This document shows positions 7,804-15,940 of a stretch of DNA of 64,000 nucleotides, in pieces; the first letter of the stretch is position 1; each line of letters begins with the position of its first letter. Location: positions 1-64,000 of the forward strand of contig NZ_JAUOEM010000011.1 of NCBI RefSeq assembly GCF_030540875.1, read 5' to 3'. The notes under the pieces are model-generated. The model made no database searches, was not told where the DNA came from, and was given only the letters and a program-made list of their open reading frames with translations. This DNA is from Flavivirga amylovorans (GTDB lineage: Bacteria > Bacteroidota > Bacteroidia > Flavobacteriales > Flavobacteriaceae). A program made the translations under genes and the position numbers.

Positions 7804-8703
7804 TTATAAATCATTAACCAAACTTTCAATCGAATTGAAGATACTTATTTTTTTGGGAAGGTTAGAAACGTTATACTCTGATACCTTTTTTCCTAGTAAT
7901 AAAAGTTTTGTGCTTTCTCTTTTTAGTAAGGTCTCATTAAATTTGTTAATATAATCTGGAATCTCTTGTTCAGGAGGATAAACGGTGAAATAAGAAATAA
8001 AAGTAATTTCTTCAAAAAAGTCTAATAAATCTGTAAGACTTTCCATTGGAACACTTTCTCCAAGAAAAATAGTATGATATCCTTTGCTTCTTAATTGATA
8101 ATTAATGAATAGAAGTCCAATATCATGAATTTCATTATCTGGTAAAAACAACACATACGTTTTAGAAACAGGTTTAGGCTCTAAAATTTGTAGCCTTTCA
8201 GTATTTAAAAGAATCTTTTGTTTAATATGAATGGATAAAAAATGTTCATGGGCAGGCGTAATAGTGTTGGTTTGCCATAAAACCCCAATTTCATTTAATA
8301 GTGGTAAAAAAACCGTATAGAAAATTTCACTAAAAGATTTAGTTTCTAGTAAATTATTATAGGTACTGTAGAATAACACTTGATCAAAGTTTATCATTGC
8401 CATTTTGAGAGCATTGATGGCATGATCTTCAACTTTAGCTCTAGAGGCTATTTCTCTAACTTTAATAGGAATTTCTTCTTCTTTGAGGTTAGCAATTTTT
8501 GATATTTTTAAGCCATTATTATTTAAGTACGATATGTTTAGCAATTTTTGAAAGCTAGCTAAACTATAGTTTCTTATGTTCGTGTCCGATCGATTTGGGC
8601 GTAATAAATCATAACGCTTTTCCCAAATACGTATAGTGTGAGCTTTGATCCCTGTAAGGTTTTCTAAGTCTTTAATACTAAAGTTAACCTTAATGTTGTT
8701 CAT
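7804..8703 (-). CDS. CarH/LitR-like MerR regulator with B12-binding domain
   Basis: 299 residues. N-terminal MerR winged helix (about 8-75; IKAHTIRIWEKRYDLLRPNR), then a helical cobalamin-cap domain with W143-x9-E153-H154, then a Rossmann-type B12-binding domain with E191-x-H193-x-x-G196. Both motifs define CarH-type photoreceptors, in which adenosylcobalamin holds a tetramer on DNA in the dark and light breaks it, releasing carotenoid genes. It lies upstream of crtI in the same orientation and has its own promoter. Light and B12 dependence are inferred from the motifs; the B12 His is present, so it is not one of the motif-lacking variants. Confidence 0.9.
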   Translation of the reverse strand: MNNIKVNFSIKDLENLTGIKAHTIRIWEKRYDLLRPNRSDTNIRNYSLASFQKLLNISYLNNNGLKISKIANLKEEEIPIKVREIASRAKVEDHAINALKMAMINFDQVLFYSTYNNLLETKSFSEIFYTVFLPLLNEIGVLWQTNTITPAHEHFLSIHIKQKILLNTERLQILEPKPVSKTYVLFLPDNEIHDIGLLFINYQLRSKGYHTIFLGESVPMESLTDLLDFFEEITFISYFTVYPPEQEIPDYINKFNETLLKRESTKLLLLGKKVSEYNVSNLPKKISIFNSIESLVNDL

Positions 8704-8718
8704 TGTTTTTTTATTTTA

Positions 8719-8732
8719 GTTAAACAAAATTA
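8719..8732 (-). promoter_or_regulatory. Promoter of the CarH-like gene with GTTAAAC site
   Basis: On the minus strand TAATTTTG (8732-8725) fits TAnnTTTG, 21 bases before the ATG, and runs straight into GTTTAAC (8725-8719), the same heptamer found at the crtI promoter. This suggests autoregulation. A further GTTTAAC lies at 8822-8828. Confidence 0.45.
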
Positions 8733-8971
8733 CATAAATAAATCGATAAAACGTAAAAAAACTATAAAACTATTGATATTTAGGTATAAAGTATGGGGAG
8801 GTGTATGCAATTATTGATGCTGTTTAACCAAAAATATACTAGTAATTAATGGCATGAAATTCAAATCATTATTACTAATCTGCTTTTTATGTAGATAAAG
8901 GTTCAGGGAGCCATATTGAGTACACTTTAATTTTACTAGTCCTCTTTTTAATATTATTAGATTGGTTTGAC

Positions 8972-9130
8972 CTATTTGATTAAATGCCCAATATCATTTT
9001 CTATATGATTCTTTTTAGTAGAAAGATGTTTCGTTAAAACATCCTGGATGGCGTCTTTCACATCTTCAACAGATCCTAAAATATTATGAGCGTAAGGAAA
9101 TAATAAGTTTTGACAGTTTTTCAATTGTAA
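8972..9130 (-). pseudogene. Remnant of a SigJ-type ECF sigma factor gene (N-terminal end)
   Basis: The minus strand reads LKNCQNLLFPYAHNILGSVE followed by DVKDAIQDVLTKHLS and ends in a stop at 8972-8974. This is the region-2 start of SigJ-like sigma-70 factors (FPYAYNILGSxEDxxDxVQD). There is no ATG in frame and nothing recognisable after about 50 residues, so it is a truncated relic. It accounts for part of the 480-base gap 8704-9183; the rest shows no feature I can support beyond the promoter above. Confidence 0.65.
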
Positions 9131-9183
9131 ATTTTTTGAGTTCTATTGAAGTGACAAATTGAACAATAAAAACGTGACATTAA

Positions 9184-9630
9184 TTATTTGTCTGGTTTGT
9201 TTTTTAATTCAATTAAAGTAGTTTGCGAAGCTGCACAAAGCTTTTCTTTATCATTTTTTCTTATAAAAACCTCAGATCTACAAATGGTTAATGTACGTCC
9301 GTTTTTTAAAACGTTAGCTTTAGCGATTAAGAGGTCTCCATCTCCAGGAGACATAAGATTTAATTTAAATTCAACAGTTAACACGGAAGAATCTTCTTCC
9401 ATTAATGAAAAACTAGCATAACCAGCAGCATTATCTGCTATGGTACTTATTATACCAGCATGAAAAAAACCATGTTGTTGTGTTAGCGTTACATCATATG
9501 GTATTTGAATTTCGCAATATCCGGGTTTTACATCAATCAATTTAGCATTGATTAATGTCATGAACTGTTGCCTTTGAAAACTCTCTTCAACTTTCTTCCT
9601 GAAATCAGTAAATTTTGGTTTGAAATCCAT
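9184..9630 (-). CDS. PaaI-type hotdog-fold thioesterase
   Basis: 148 residues. Hotdog fold signature QQHGFFHAGIISTIADNAAGYASFS, listed here as QQHGFFHAG and STIADNAAGYA around residues 50-75, followed by VEFKLNLMSPGDGDLLIAKA. The HGG-like active-site segment is HGFFHAG. It probably hydrolyses an acyl- or aryl-CoA thioester in the cytoplasm. Substrate unknown. No operon partner is evident. Confidence 0.85.
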   Translation of the reverse strand: MDFKPKFTDFRKKVEESFQRQQFMTLINAKLIDVKPGYCEIQIPYDVTLTQQHGFFHAGIISTIADNAAGYASFSLMEEDSSVLTVEFKLNLMSPGDGDLLIAKANVLKNGRTLTICRSEVFIRKNDKEKLCAASQTTLIELKNKPDK

Positions 9631-9733
9631 TCTCTATATAAAATCTGCCTATGATAGCTAAGATACAAAAGGAAAGGATTATAATGAAAAGAGACACTAA
9701 CCAGTAGATACTATAAATGTTTTTATATTTCAT
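9605..9733 (-). CDS. Possible 42-residue single-pass membrane protein
   Basis: An ATG at 9733 opens a frame of 42 codons with one strong hydrophobic stretch (YWLVSLFIIILSFCILAIIG) flanked by charged residues, ending at 9605 inside the first codons of the thioesterase gene. The overlap would couple the two genes. No ribosome-binding evidence or homologue is known to me, so this could be chance in AT-rich DNA. Confidence 0.3.
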   Translation of the reverse strand: MKYKNIYSIYWLVSLFIIILSFCILAIIGRFYIENGFQTKIY

Positions 9734-9784
9734 GAAAGACAGTCTATCGAAAAAAAACGATATGGAATGGTAGTCTTGGTCAAA

Positions 9785-10019
9785 AAATCAAACATAATTT
9801 AGCACTATCAAATTTATAGATGGCTTGTGCAGAATTAAAAATTGATGCTTGTCCTATAGAGGTTTTGAACCTGAACTGTACAACGAGATTTTGAATCTTG
9901 AAGAGAAAGGTCTTAGTGAACCTGTATTAGCCAAGGTAGGGTATAGGTCTGCAGAAGATGTAGCACGGTTTAGATTAAAAGTTAGAAAACCCTTTGAGCG
10001 TTTATTTGTAGACATTTAA
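9785..10019 (+). pseudogene. Nitroreductase-family remnant (C-terminal part)
   Basis: The plus strand carries MACAELKIDACPIE, then after a one-base frameshift near 9860 the segment GFEPELYNEILNLEEKGLSE and VLAKVGYRSAEDVARFRLKVRKP, ending at TAA 10019. This matches the C-terminus of NfsB-type NAD(P)H-dependent nitroreductases (D-P-EGF-P...VGYRS-ED). A stop codon directly precedes the ATG, and the FMN-binding N-terminal half is missing. It is a clear relic. Confidence 0.75.
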
Positions 10020-10027
10020 TTTTAAAA

Positions 10028-10063
10028 AACCCTTCAATAATCGATGCATATTATTGAAGGGTT
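10028..10063. terminator. Bidirectional terminator between nitroreductase relic and tRNA-Leu
   Basis: AACCCTTCAATAAT (28-41 of this block) and ATTATTGAAGGGTT form a perfect 14-bp stem with an 8-base loop. It lies 9 bases after the relic's stop and 15 bases past the 3' end of the convergent tRNA gene. Confidence 0.8.
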
Positions 10064-10077
10064 ATAAAATATACTTG

Positions 10078-10163
10078 TGCGCACGAGAAGATTCGAACTT
10101 CCACATCCTAAAACGGATACTGGCCCCTCAAGCCAGCGCGTCTACCAATTCCGCCACGTGCGC
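10078..10163 (-). tRNA. tRNA-Leu (anticodon GAG)
   Basis: The minus-strand cloverleaf starts GCGCACGTGGCGGAATTGGT and has acceptor stem GCGCACG/CGTGCGC with discriminator A. Anticodon arm is CTGGC-TTGAGGG-GCCAG, giving GAG. The class II long variable arm and the TTCGAAT T-loop fit tRNA-Leu. CCA is not encoded. Length is 86 nt. Confidence 0.95.
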
Positions 10164-10568
10164 AAAATGAACTGTGCAAAAATAGAAAAAGTTAAGCAAT
10201 ATTACTTCATTCTTATTTACCAATTTTCTCTTATTTATAGAGTGAAACAGGTGGTTTTTAGATGCTATTTATTTAACTAATCTGGTTATTCCACTTATTT
10301 AGCTTTTCTATTTTATCAATTTATTTAAAATAAGAACCATCAGCTTTTGCTCTTTTAAGTATTCTAAATTTTATTAATATTATAATATTAAATATATGAT
10401 GTTTTGATTTACAGGTTTTTATGTTCTTATTAAAAGAGTTTTATTTTTCGCTTCAATTAAATCAAATAATATGAGTTATATGTTTTGTTTATGTATTTCA
10501 TAAAATATATAAATAAAAATTTATGATTTATAATTTAGACCTTTGCTTTAATCATAAAAAAAGTAAAG
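10164..10568. other. 405-base AT-rich gap upstream of icd
   Basis: I see no gene, hairpin repeat or convincing promoter match here. The stretch is unusually AT-rich even for this genome and presumably holds the icd promoter. Confidence 0.5.
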
Positions 10569-12083
10569 ATGAAAAACAACCTATTAGTTCAAGAATCGAA
10601 TGCAGAAATTACAGATAAAAAAGTAAAAGTTGCCATTGCAGAAGGTGACGGTATTGGTCCAGAAATAATGTCGGCTACTATGGATATTCTGAAAGCAGCA
10701 GGGGCCAATATTGAGACCGAACTTATCGAACTAGGAGAACAGGTTTATTTGTCGGGAAATACATCGGGTATTAAATCGGAATCATGGGATGTAATAAATC
10801 GTACTAAGCTTATCTTAAAAGCTCCAATAACTACACCACAAGGTAAAGGATATAAAAGTTTAAATGTAACACTTAGAAAGTCACTTGGATTATATGCAAA
10901 TGTTCGTCCTGTTAGTTCTTTATACCCATTTGTTAAGACACACTTTCCGAATATGGATGTGGTAATTATAAGAGAGAACGAGGAAGACCTCTATGCTGGA
11001 ATTGAACATCAACAGACACAAGATGTGGTACAATGTCTCAAACTTATTACAAGACCTGGTTGTGAACGAATTATTCGATATGCATTTGAATATGCGAGGG
11101 CCTATGGAAGAAAAAAAGTGACCTGTATGGTGAAAGATAATATCATGAAATTGACAGATGGGTTGTTTCATCAAGTTTTTAATGAGATAGCATTAGATTA
11201 TGATGACATTAAAAGTGACTCTCAGATTATAGACATAGGAGCTGCAAAACTTGCTGCACATCCAGAAAACTATGATGTTGTTGTTACTTCTAATTTATAT
11301 GGAGATATTATTTCAGATATAGCAGCTGAAATAGCTGGTTCAGTAGGGATGGCAGGTTCTGCAAATATTGGTGCTAATGTAGCTATGTTTGAAGCAATTC
11401 ACGGTTCAGCACCTGATATTGCAGGGAAAAATATAGCAAATCCTTCAGGGCTCATTAATGCTGCCGTATTGATGCTGGCTCACATTGGGCAAATAAAGAT
11501 TGCCGATAAAATTAAAAATGCCTGGTTAGCAACACTGGAGCAAGGTTACCATACATCAGATATTTATCAGGAAGGTATTAGTAAAAAGAAAGTCTCTACG
11601 GAAGAATTTGCAAATGAAGTAATATCCAGATTAGGAAACCTGCCAAAAAAACTATCTGTAAGCAAGTTAACTGAAGGGTCGGGAGTTATAAAAACTTTCG
11701 AGTACAAAAGAAAAGAAACAACTAAGGTATTAGTAGGAGTAGATGTTTTTATTCATTGGGAGGGGTCAAACCCAAAAGAAATAGGACAGTCTTTATCTAA
11801 GATTAATTCGTATAATCTAAAATTAAAAATGATTACAAACCGTGGCGTTAAAGTATATCCCAACGGTTTAAAAGAGACTTATTGTACTGATCATTGGAGG
11901 TGTCGATTTGTAGCTTTAGATTCAGAAATACAAAAAGCAGTTCCTGTTTACCATGCTGTCAACTATGAACAAATAATAGCACTTTTATCTAAGCTACAAA
12001 TTAAAGGGTTTGATTGTATAAAAACAGAAAATCTTTATGAGTTTGATGGAAAAAGAGGTTTTTCCCTTGGGCAGGGTGAATAA
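10569..12083 (+). CDS. icd: Isocitrate dehydrogenase, Thermus-type with C-terminal extension
   Basis: 504 residues. The first ~340 residues are the beta-decarboxylating dehydrogenase core: AEGDGIGPEI, the substrate loop SLNVTLRKSLGLYANVRP with catalytic-site arginines, IRENEEDLYAGIEH, and the metal site NLYGDIISDIAAEIAGSVG. The nucleotide region is FEAIHGSAPDIAGKNIANP. The remaining ~150 residues form the extra C-terminal domain seen in Thermus-type and many Bacteroidota enzymes. It oxidises isocitrate to 2-oxoglutarate in the TCA cycle. Cofactor preference cannot be fixed from reading alone. It is monocistronic. Confidence 0.92.
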   Translation: MKNNLLVQESNAEITDKKVKVAIAEGDGIGPEIMSATMDILKAAGANIETELIELGEQVYLSGNTSGIKSESWDVINRTKLILKAPITTPQGKGYKSLNVTLRKSLGLYANVRPVSSLYPFVKTHFPNMDVVIIRENEEDLYAGIEHQQTQDVVQCLKLITRPGCERIIRYAFEYARAYGRKKVTCMVKDNIMKLTDGLFHQVFNEIALDYDDIKSDSQIIDIGAAKLAAHPENYDVVVTSNLYGDIISDIAAEIAGSVGMAGSANIGANVAMFEAIHGSAPDIAGKNIANPSGLINAAVLMLAHIGQIKIADKIKNAWLATLEQGYHTSDIYQEGISKKKVSTEEFANEVISRLGNLPKKLSVSKLTEGSGVIKTFEYKRKETTKVLVGVDVFIHWEGSNPKEIGQSLSKINSYNLKLKMITNRGVKVYPNGLKETYCTDHWRCRFVALDSEIQKAVPVYHAVNYEQIIALLSKLQIKGFDCIKTENLYEFDGKRGFSLGQGE

Positions 12084-12119
12084 AAATAATCACTCCATGT
12101 CAGACTAGATTTATAATTG

Positions 12120-12277
12120 AACTCATCTTGACTTTTTATTTTTAACCGAAAATGAGGAAAAATTTCTTCAGATTAGGCACTTTTAGAAAGGCATAGCATC
12201 GCTACGGATGAAAAAAACAACGAAATATGAAGGAATTTGGACCATTTTTTAGGAAATAGAAAAAGTCAAGATGAGTT
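12120..12277. repeat. Long-hairpin intergenic repeat, copy 2 (best arms)
   Basis: The left arm AACTCATCTTGACTTTTT (12120-12137) is the perfect reverse complement of AAAAAGTCAAGATGAGTT (12260-12277). The interior is also partly complementary (AAAATGaGG..TTCTTCA against its mirror). GCATAGCATCGCTACGG (12191-12207) sits at the exact centre. The arm sequence differs from copies 1 and 3, yet pairing is kept. It fills most of the gap between icd and the 94-residue gene. Confidence 0.85.
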
Positions 12278-12308
12278 TATTAAAAAGAATTACGCAAAAA
12301 GATAACGA

Positions 12309-12593
12309 ATGAACTATATTTATAATAATATTAAATTGGTTGAAGGTATTTATTCCCCGGTTAATTCTGCCGATGTATTATTATCCCTGATAGCTGATAA
12401 AATGAAATTTCATAATCTTCAGATCTTAAATGCGAAGCACGAAAATGATCCAAAAATAGTCCACGCGAAAATGAGGATAGAGGATCTTAAAGCATCCCGA
12501 AAATTGATTACTGAGTTGATTATTAAAGCACGTGACGAAGGATATTATATGAAAATAGATGGGATAATAAATATTGAAATGATTAAAAAATAA
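12309..12593 (+). CDS. Small protein of unknown function (94 aa)
   Basis: 94 residues, begins MNYIYNNIKLVEGIYSPVNS and contains an amphipathic, lysine-rich helix-forming second half. No signal peptide, membrane segment or motif I recognise. It starts 31 bases after hairpin repeat copy 2. Codon use looks like that of its neighbours, so it is probably a real gene. Confidence 0.55.
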   Translation: MNYIYNNIKLVEGIYSPVNSADVLLSLIADKMKFHNLQILNAKHENDPKIVHAKMRIEDLKASRKLITELIIKARDEGYYMKIDGIINIEMIKK

Positions 12594-12748
12594 TAGAAGC
12601 AGGTATAATCTCCAAAGGCACGATCAATTACTTCCGGACGAATTAATCGACTTGCCAAATTTTAATTAATAAAAAAAAATCGGTCATTCTCTGAAGATTA
12701 CATAAATATAATAAAACTAAGAGTTATACTATATCATTATTATTTTTA

Positions 12749-13504
12749 TTATAAAAATTCCACTTCTCCTGTTTTCATATTATAAACAGCACCAACTATT
12801 TTTAGAATGTCGTTTTGTTCCATTTCTTTCATCTTAGGAGATTTTTCTCGAATATCTGCTATCGTTTTTTTTACATTTTGATGAATGATATGGTTGGTAA
12901 AGCTTTCATCCTTAGAATTCGCTATGACGCCTTCTTTGCTCTTAACAACTGGTCGAATCTCGTTTAATAAATCTTGTAGAGCGTCTAGTCCCAATGAGGC
13001 AGCGTCTGTATTATCTATGGCGTGTTTTACGGCACCACAAGCTGTATGTCCAAGTACTATAACTACTTTAGATCCAGCAACTACCGTGGCAAATTCCATA
13101 GATCCAATAATTTCTTTATTTTCGATATTTCCCGCAACTCTTGCTACAAAAATGTCTCCAATTCCCAGATCAAAAACATCCTCTACAGGTACACGGCTAT
13201 CCACACATGATAAAACAATGGCCTTTGGATATTGTCCAATGGCAGCAATACGCCTCTGCTCTGAATGATCTCTCTGAGTTAAGTTGTTATTAACAAAGTT
13301 TTCGTTTCCTTCTTGAAGTCTATTAATAATCTCTTCTGAAGACATCGAAGCTTGTTCTTTTGCTGTCAAGACACTTTTTACAACAACTTCTTTGGTGGGT
13401 TCGGTCTCGTCTTTTAAAATAGGTTTCTCCACTGATGTTTCTTTTTTACAAGAAATAAAAACCCCTAAGATTATAATTAACACAAAAATTACTTTTAATC
13501 TCAT
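12749..13504 (-). CDS. Exported beta-class carbonic anhydrase (lipoprotein)
   Basis: 251 residues from the ATG at 13504; an upstream in-frame ATG at 13558 would put 18 residues before the signal peptide, so I reject it. The signal peptide ends in lipobox VFISC followed by KK. The beta-CA zinc ligands are in CVDSRVPVEDVF (Cys, Asp-Arg dyad) and GHTACGAV (His, Cys). It interconverts CO2 and bicarbonate. Most beta-class enzymes are cytoplasmic; this one should be tethered to an envelope membrane. A YitT-family gene lies just upstream on the same strand. Confidence 0.9.
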   Translation of the reverse strand: MRLKVIFVLIIILGVFISCKKETSVEKPILKDETEPTKEVVVKSVLTAKEQASMSSEEIINRLQEGNENFVNNNLTQRDHSEQRRIAAIGQYPKAIVLSCVDSRVPVEDVFDLGIGDIFVARVAGNIENKEIIGSMEFATVVAGSKVVIVLGHTACGAVKHAIDNTDAASLGLDALQDLLNEIRPVVKSKEGVIANSKDESFTNHIIHQNVKKTIADIREKSPKMKEMEQNDILKIVGAVYNMKTGEVEFL

Positions 13505-13582
13505 AACGTGTGTTTTTACGGTATCTTGAAGCCGTATTTTATTTGATAATAATTTCATATTTATAAGTTTTTAATTAAATAG

Positions 13583-14497
13583 CTAAACTTTTAAGATTTT
13601 TAAAGCATGTTTCTCTTTGTTAGAAAGATATCTTCTTAAAACACCTCCTTTAATATGGTTAATATCATATTCTATAACAAAAGCATGAGGGTCAATTTGA
13701 TCAATGATTTTATTTATTTTACCAATTTCAATTCGGTTTATTATAGTATAAATTACTTCAAAATTTGTATTAACTCCTTGGTTTCCATATCCATAAATAC
13801 CATTAAATACGGTCATTCCTGATCTTAATTCAGAAGTAATAGCTTCCTTGACCTGTTCATATTTTTTTGATACAATCATTACTCCAATAAAATTCTCAAA
13901 TCCTTCTATAGTAAGATCTGTTATTTTTGCGGTTACCAAAAATGCCAAAATAGAATACATGGCAGTTTCTTTTGAAAAAATTATTGCTGTAATAGCAAAG
14001 AGTATAAAATTGAAAATTAAGATGACCTTTCCAATACTTATTCCAAAATGTCTATTGAGATATATTCCTAAAATCTCAGATCCGTCTAAAACTGCACCAT
14101 TTTTTATGGTAATTCCTATTCCCAATCCCAGAAAAAGCCCTCCGAATATAGAAATCAATAATTTATCATTAGTGATCACTTGAAAATTTTCAAAATGAAT
14201 AAAGACTGCTAAACTGATGATGCTTATCAAAGATTTAAAAAACATATATCTAGAAATCGTAAAATAAGCCAAGATCAGAAATGGAATACTAATAAGTAAC
14301 AAAATTAAAGACATATTAACATCAAACTGTGTATTGAGTAAAATAGCAATTCCTGTAACGCCTCCATCCAAAAAACCATTAGGCAAAAGAAAAGCCTTCA
14401 ATCCGATGCTAGCTAACAATACGCCTAAGGCAATTTTTAAGTATTCAAAAGTATTACGTATCATTCGATTTCTATCTTTGGTAGGCTGCTTGGTCAT
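13583..14497 (-). CDS. YitT family membrane protein (DUF161 + DUF2179)
   Basis: 304 residues. Five or six hydrophobic helices over residues ~12-190, including the family's FLDGGVTGIAILL segment near residue 40 and a second NGAVLDGSEILGIYL, followed by a soluble DUF2179 domain (about 215-295; GMTVFNGIYGYG). DUF2179 is a small ligand-binding-like domain of unknown role. The family is proposed to transport small solutes, but substrates are not established. It is followed on the same strand by the exported carbonic anhydrase 78 bases on. Confidence 0.88.
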   Translation of the reverse strand: MTKQPTKDRNRMIRNTFEYLKIALGVLLASIGLKAFLLPNGFLDGGVTGIAILLNTQFDVNMSLILLLISIPFLILAYFTISRYMFFKSLISIISLAVFIHFENFQVITNDKLLISIFGGLFLGLGIGITIKNGAVLDGSEILGIYLNRHFGISIGKVILIFNFILFAITAIIFSKETAMYSILAFLVTAKITDLTIEGFENFIGVMIVSKKYEQVKEAITSELRSGMTVFNGIYGYGNQGVNTNFEVIYTIINRIEIGKINKIIDQIDPHAFVIEYDINHIKGGVLRRYLSNKEKHALKILKV

Positions 14498-14507
14498 ATA
14501 AATCTTT

Positions 14508-14825
14508 TTAAAATACAGTTATATAGTTTGCAATGGCATCTGACTGCTGTGGATCCATCTGTATAATCGGAATCGAATATAAAATTGGCATATTAGAACG
14601 ATACATCTCTCTAAGCCTATCATTAAGATTGTTAAATTGTAAGTGTCTAATTATTCCAGAGATTACTATTTTTTTTAACCTAACTGTTCGGTTTTTTGTG
14701 CCTATTTTAGTCAATACACAGTTTTCCATAGATAAAACTGTTAAAAGATATTTACCTCTTAGTAAGAATTCGATGATTTCATCTTTTTGTGATTTATTTT
14801 TAGGGATGATGCATATTTTTACCAT
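14508..14825 (-). CDS. Unknown 105-residue protein in YitT operon
   Basis: 105 residues, starts MVKICIIPKNKSQKDEIIEF and ends in DPQQSDAIANYITVF. Gaps of only 10 bases to the YitT gene and 18 bases to the lipoprotein gene upstream suggest an operon, which favours this strand over an equally long frame on the opposite strand. Alternating hydrophobic strands and helices would fit a small alpha/beta domain, but I recognise no family. Confidence 0.55.
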   Translation of the reverse strand: MVKICIIPKNKSQKDEIIEFLLRGKYLLTVLSMENCVLTKIGTKNRTVRLKKIVISGIIRHLQFNNLNDRLREMYRSNMPILYSIPIIQMDPQQSDAIANYITVF

Positions 14826-14843
14826 AACTTTTTATTTTAAGAT

Positions 14844-15668
14844 TTAAAATAACATCTTTGATTTTTCTGTCAAAATGGGATATAGCTCTTCTATCTGCAT
14901 TTCCAGAAAATAGTTTCCAGAATATGTTGGGCATATTGTACAATCATCAAAATAAAACTTTATGTACTTTGAATTTATAACAAAGTTGTTCTTGAATACC
15001 TCAAATTTATCTTGAGTCAACTCCCAGCAATCAATAAAAGAATCTTGTTCTTCAATACGTGTTTGTAATTCTTTATTTAGTTTAGATAATAAGAACGTGT
15101 CACTGTTATTCTTAAATATATCTTTATAAGTAATAAATGTACCAGTTTTTACATCATAATTAAGACCCTTAAACATAAAAGAATTATGATCTGTATGATC
15201 GTAATAATTAGCTTTATGCAACAGAATACTTAGAAATTGATTGTTTTTAGTATAAATTTTATAATCAATATTTCTTCTGTTTCTTTCAGCATCAATAAAC
15301 AAAGGATCACAGGACAAATTATCGTTGTCAAGCACTTTCTGGATTGAATTTTCTGTTTTTAAATAAGTGTTTTTTATGTAAGAATTGAAATTGCTGAATA
15401 TGGGATTGTAATTTTCATCGAGATGCGGATATCTATAACTAAGAATCAATGAATTTTCTTTCTTATAAAATTTTCGAGTGCTAATATAATTATATGATAA
15501 TGTGTTTTGTTTTACCGTTAAAAAATCGGTTAATTCATCATGAGGCAAATCATTAAGGGTTTGTCTAACTTTTGAATCTTGATCGATCATTGCAATACGC
15601 TTATCATTTGGTATCATGTTGCATGATATAAAAGTAGCTACCAAAGAAATACAAATTATTTTTTTCAT
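14844..15668 (-). CDS. Lipoprotein resembling RsiV/DUF3298 proteins
   Basis: 274 residues. Signal peptide with lipobox TFISC (Cys16). The C-terminal half has the DUF3298/RsiV-like layout: a segment on the parameter TGTFITYKDIFKNNSDTFLL, then helices and a final FYFDDCTICPTYSGNYFLEM. In Bacillus RsiV this fold binds lysozyme, but here there is no membrane-anchored anti-sigma part, so I only claim the fold similarity. It heads the four-gene minus-strand group ending in the carbonic anhydrase. Confidence 0.6.
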   Translation of the reverse strand: MKKIICISLVATFISCNMIPNDKRIAMIDQDSKVRQTLNDLPHDELTDFLTVKQNTLSYNYISTRKFYKKENSLILSYRYPHLDENYNPIFSNFNSYIKNTYLKTENSIQKVLDNDNLSCDPLFIDAERNRRNIDYKIYTKNNQFLSILLHKANYYDHTDHNSFMFKGLNYDVKTGTFITYKDIFKNNSDTFLLSKLNKELQTRIEEQDSFIDCWELTQDKFEVFKNNFVINSKYIKFYFDDCTICPTYSGNYFLEMQIEELYPILTEKSKMLF

Positions 15669-15940
15669 CTTTTAAAGTTTTTATTTATCACAAATTTCAA
15701 TAAAATAATTCATATATTTTTATTTATATTTATAATGATTTGCATAAGAATATTTTATGCAAATGGTTTATATGAAAGTTAAATTCAAGAATGAATTATC
15801 GAGATGAATAATAGTGTTATTAAAAAAAAAAAATAATTTTAAATGACGATAAAATAGTATTTATCTGTTAATCAGATATTTAAAATAAAATATTGTATTT
15901 AAAAAAAGAATAAGCTTACAAGAGAATAGTAAACCATTAT

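Noticed and set aside
10174-10320. AATAGAAAAAGTTAAG and a partial mirror downstream as a fourth hairpin repeat
   Set aside because: The arms do not pair well and the conserved 17-base centre is absent.
14533-14847. Plus-strand 104-codon frame opposite the 105-residue gene
   Set aside because: The minus-strand frame fits a closely spaced operon (10- and 18-base gaps), and the plus frame has no context or recognisable motif.
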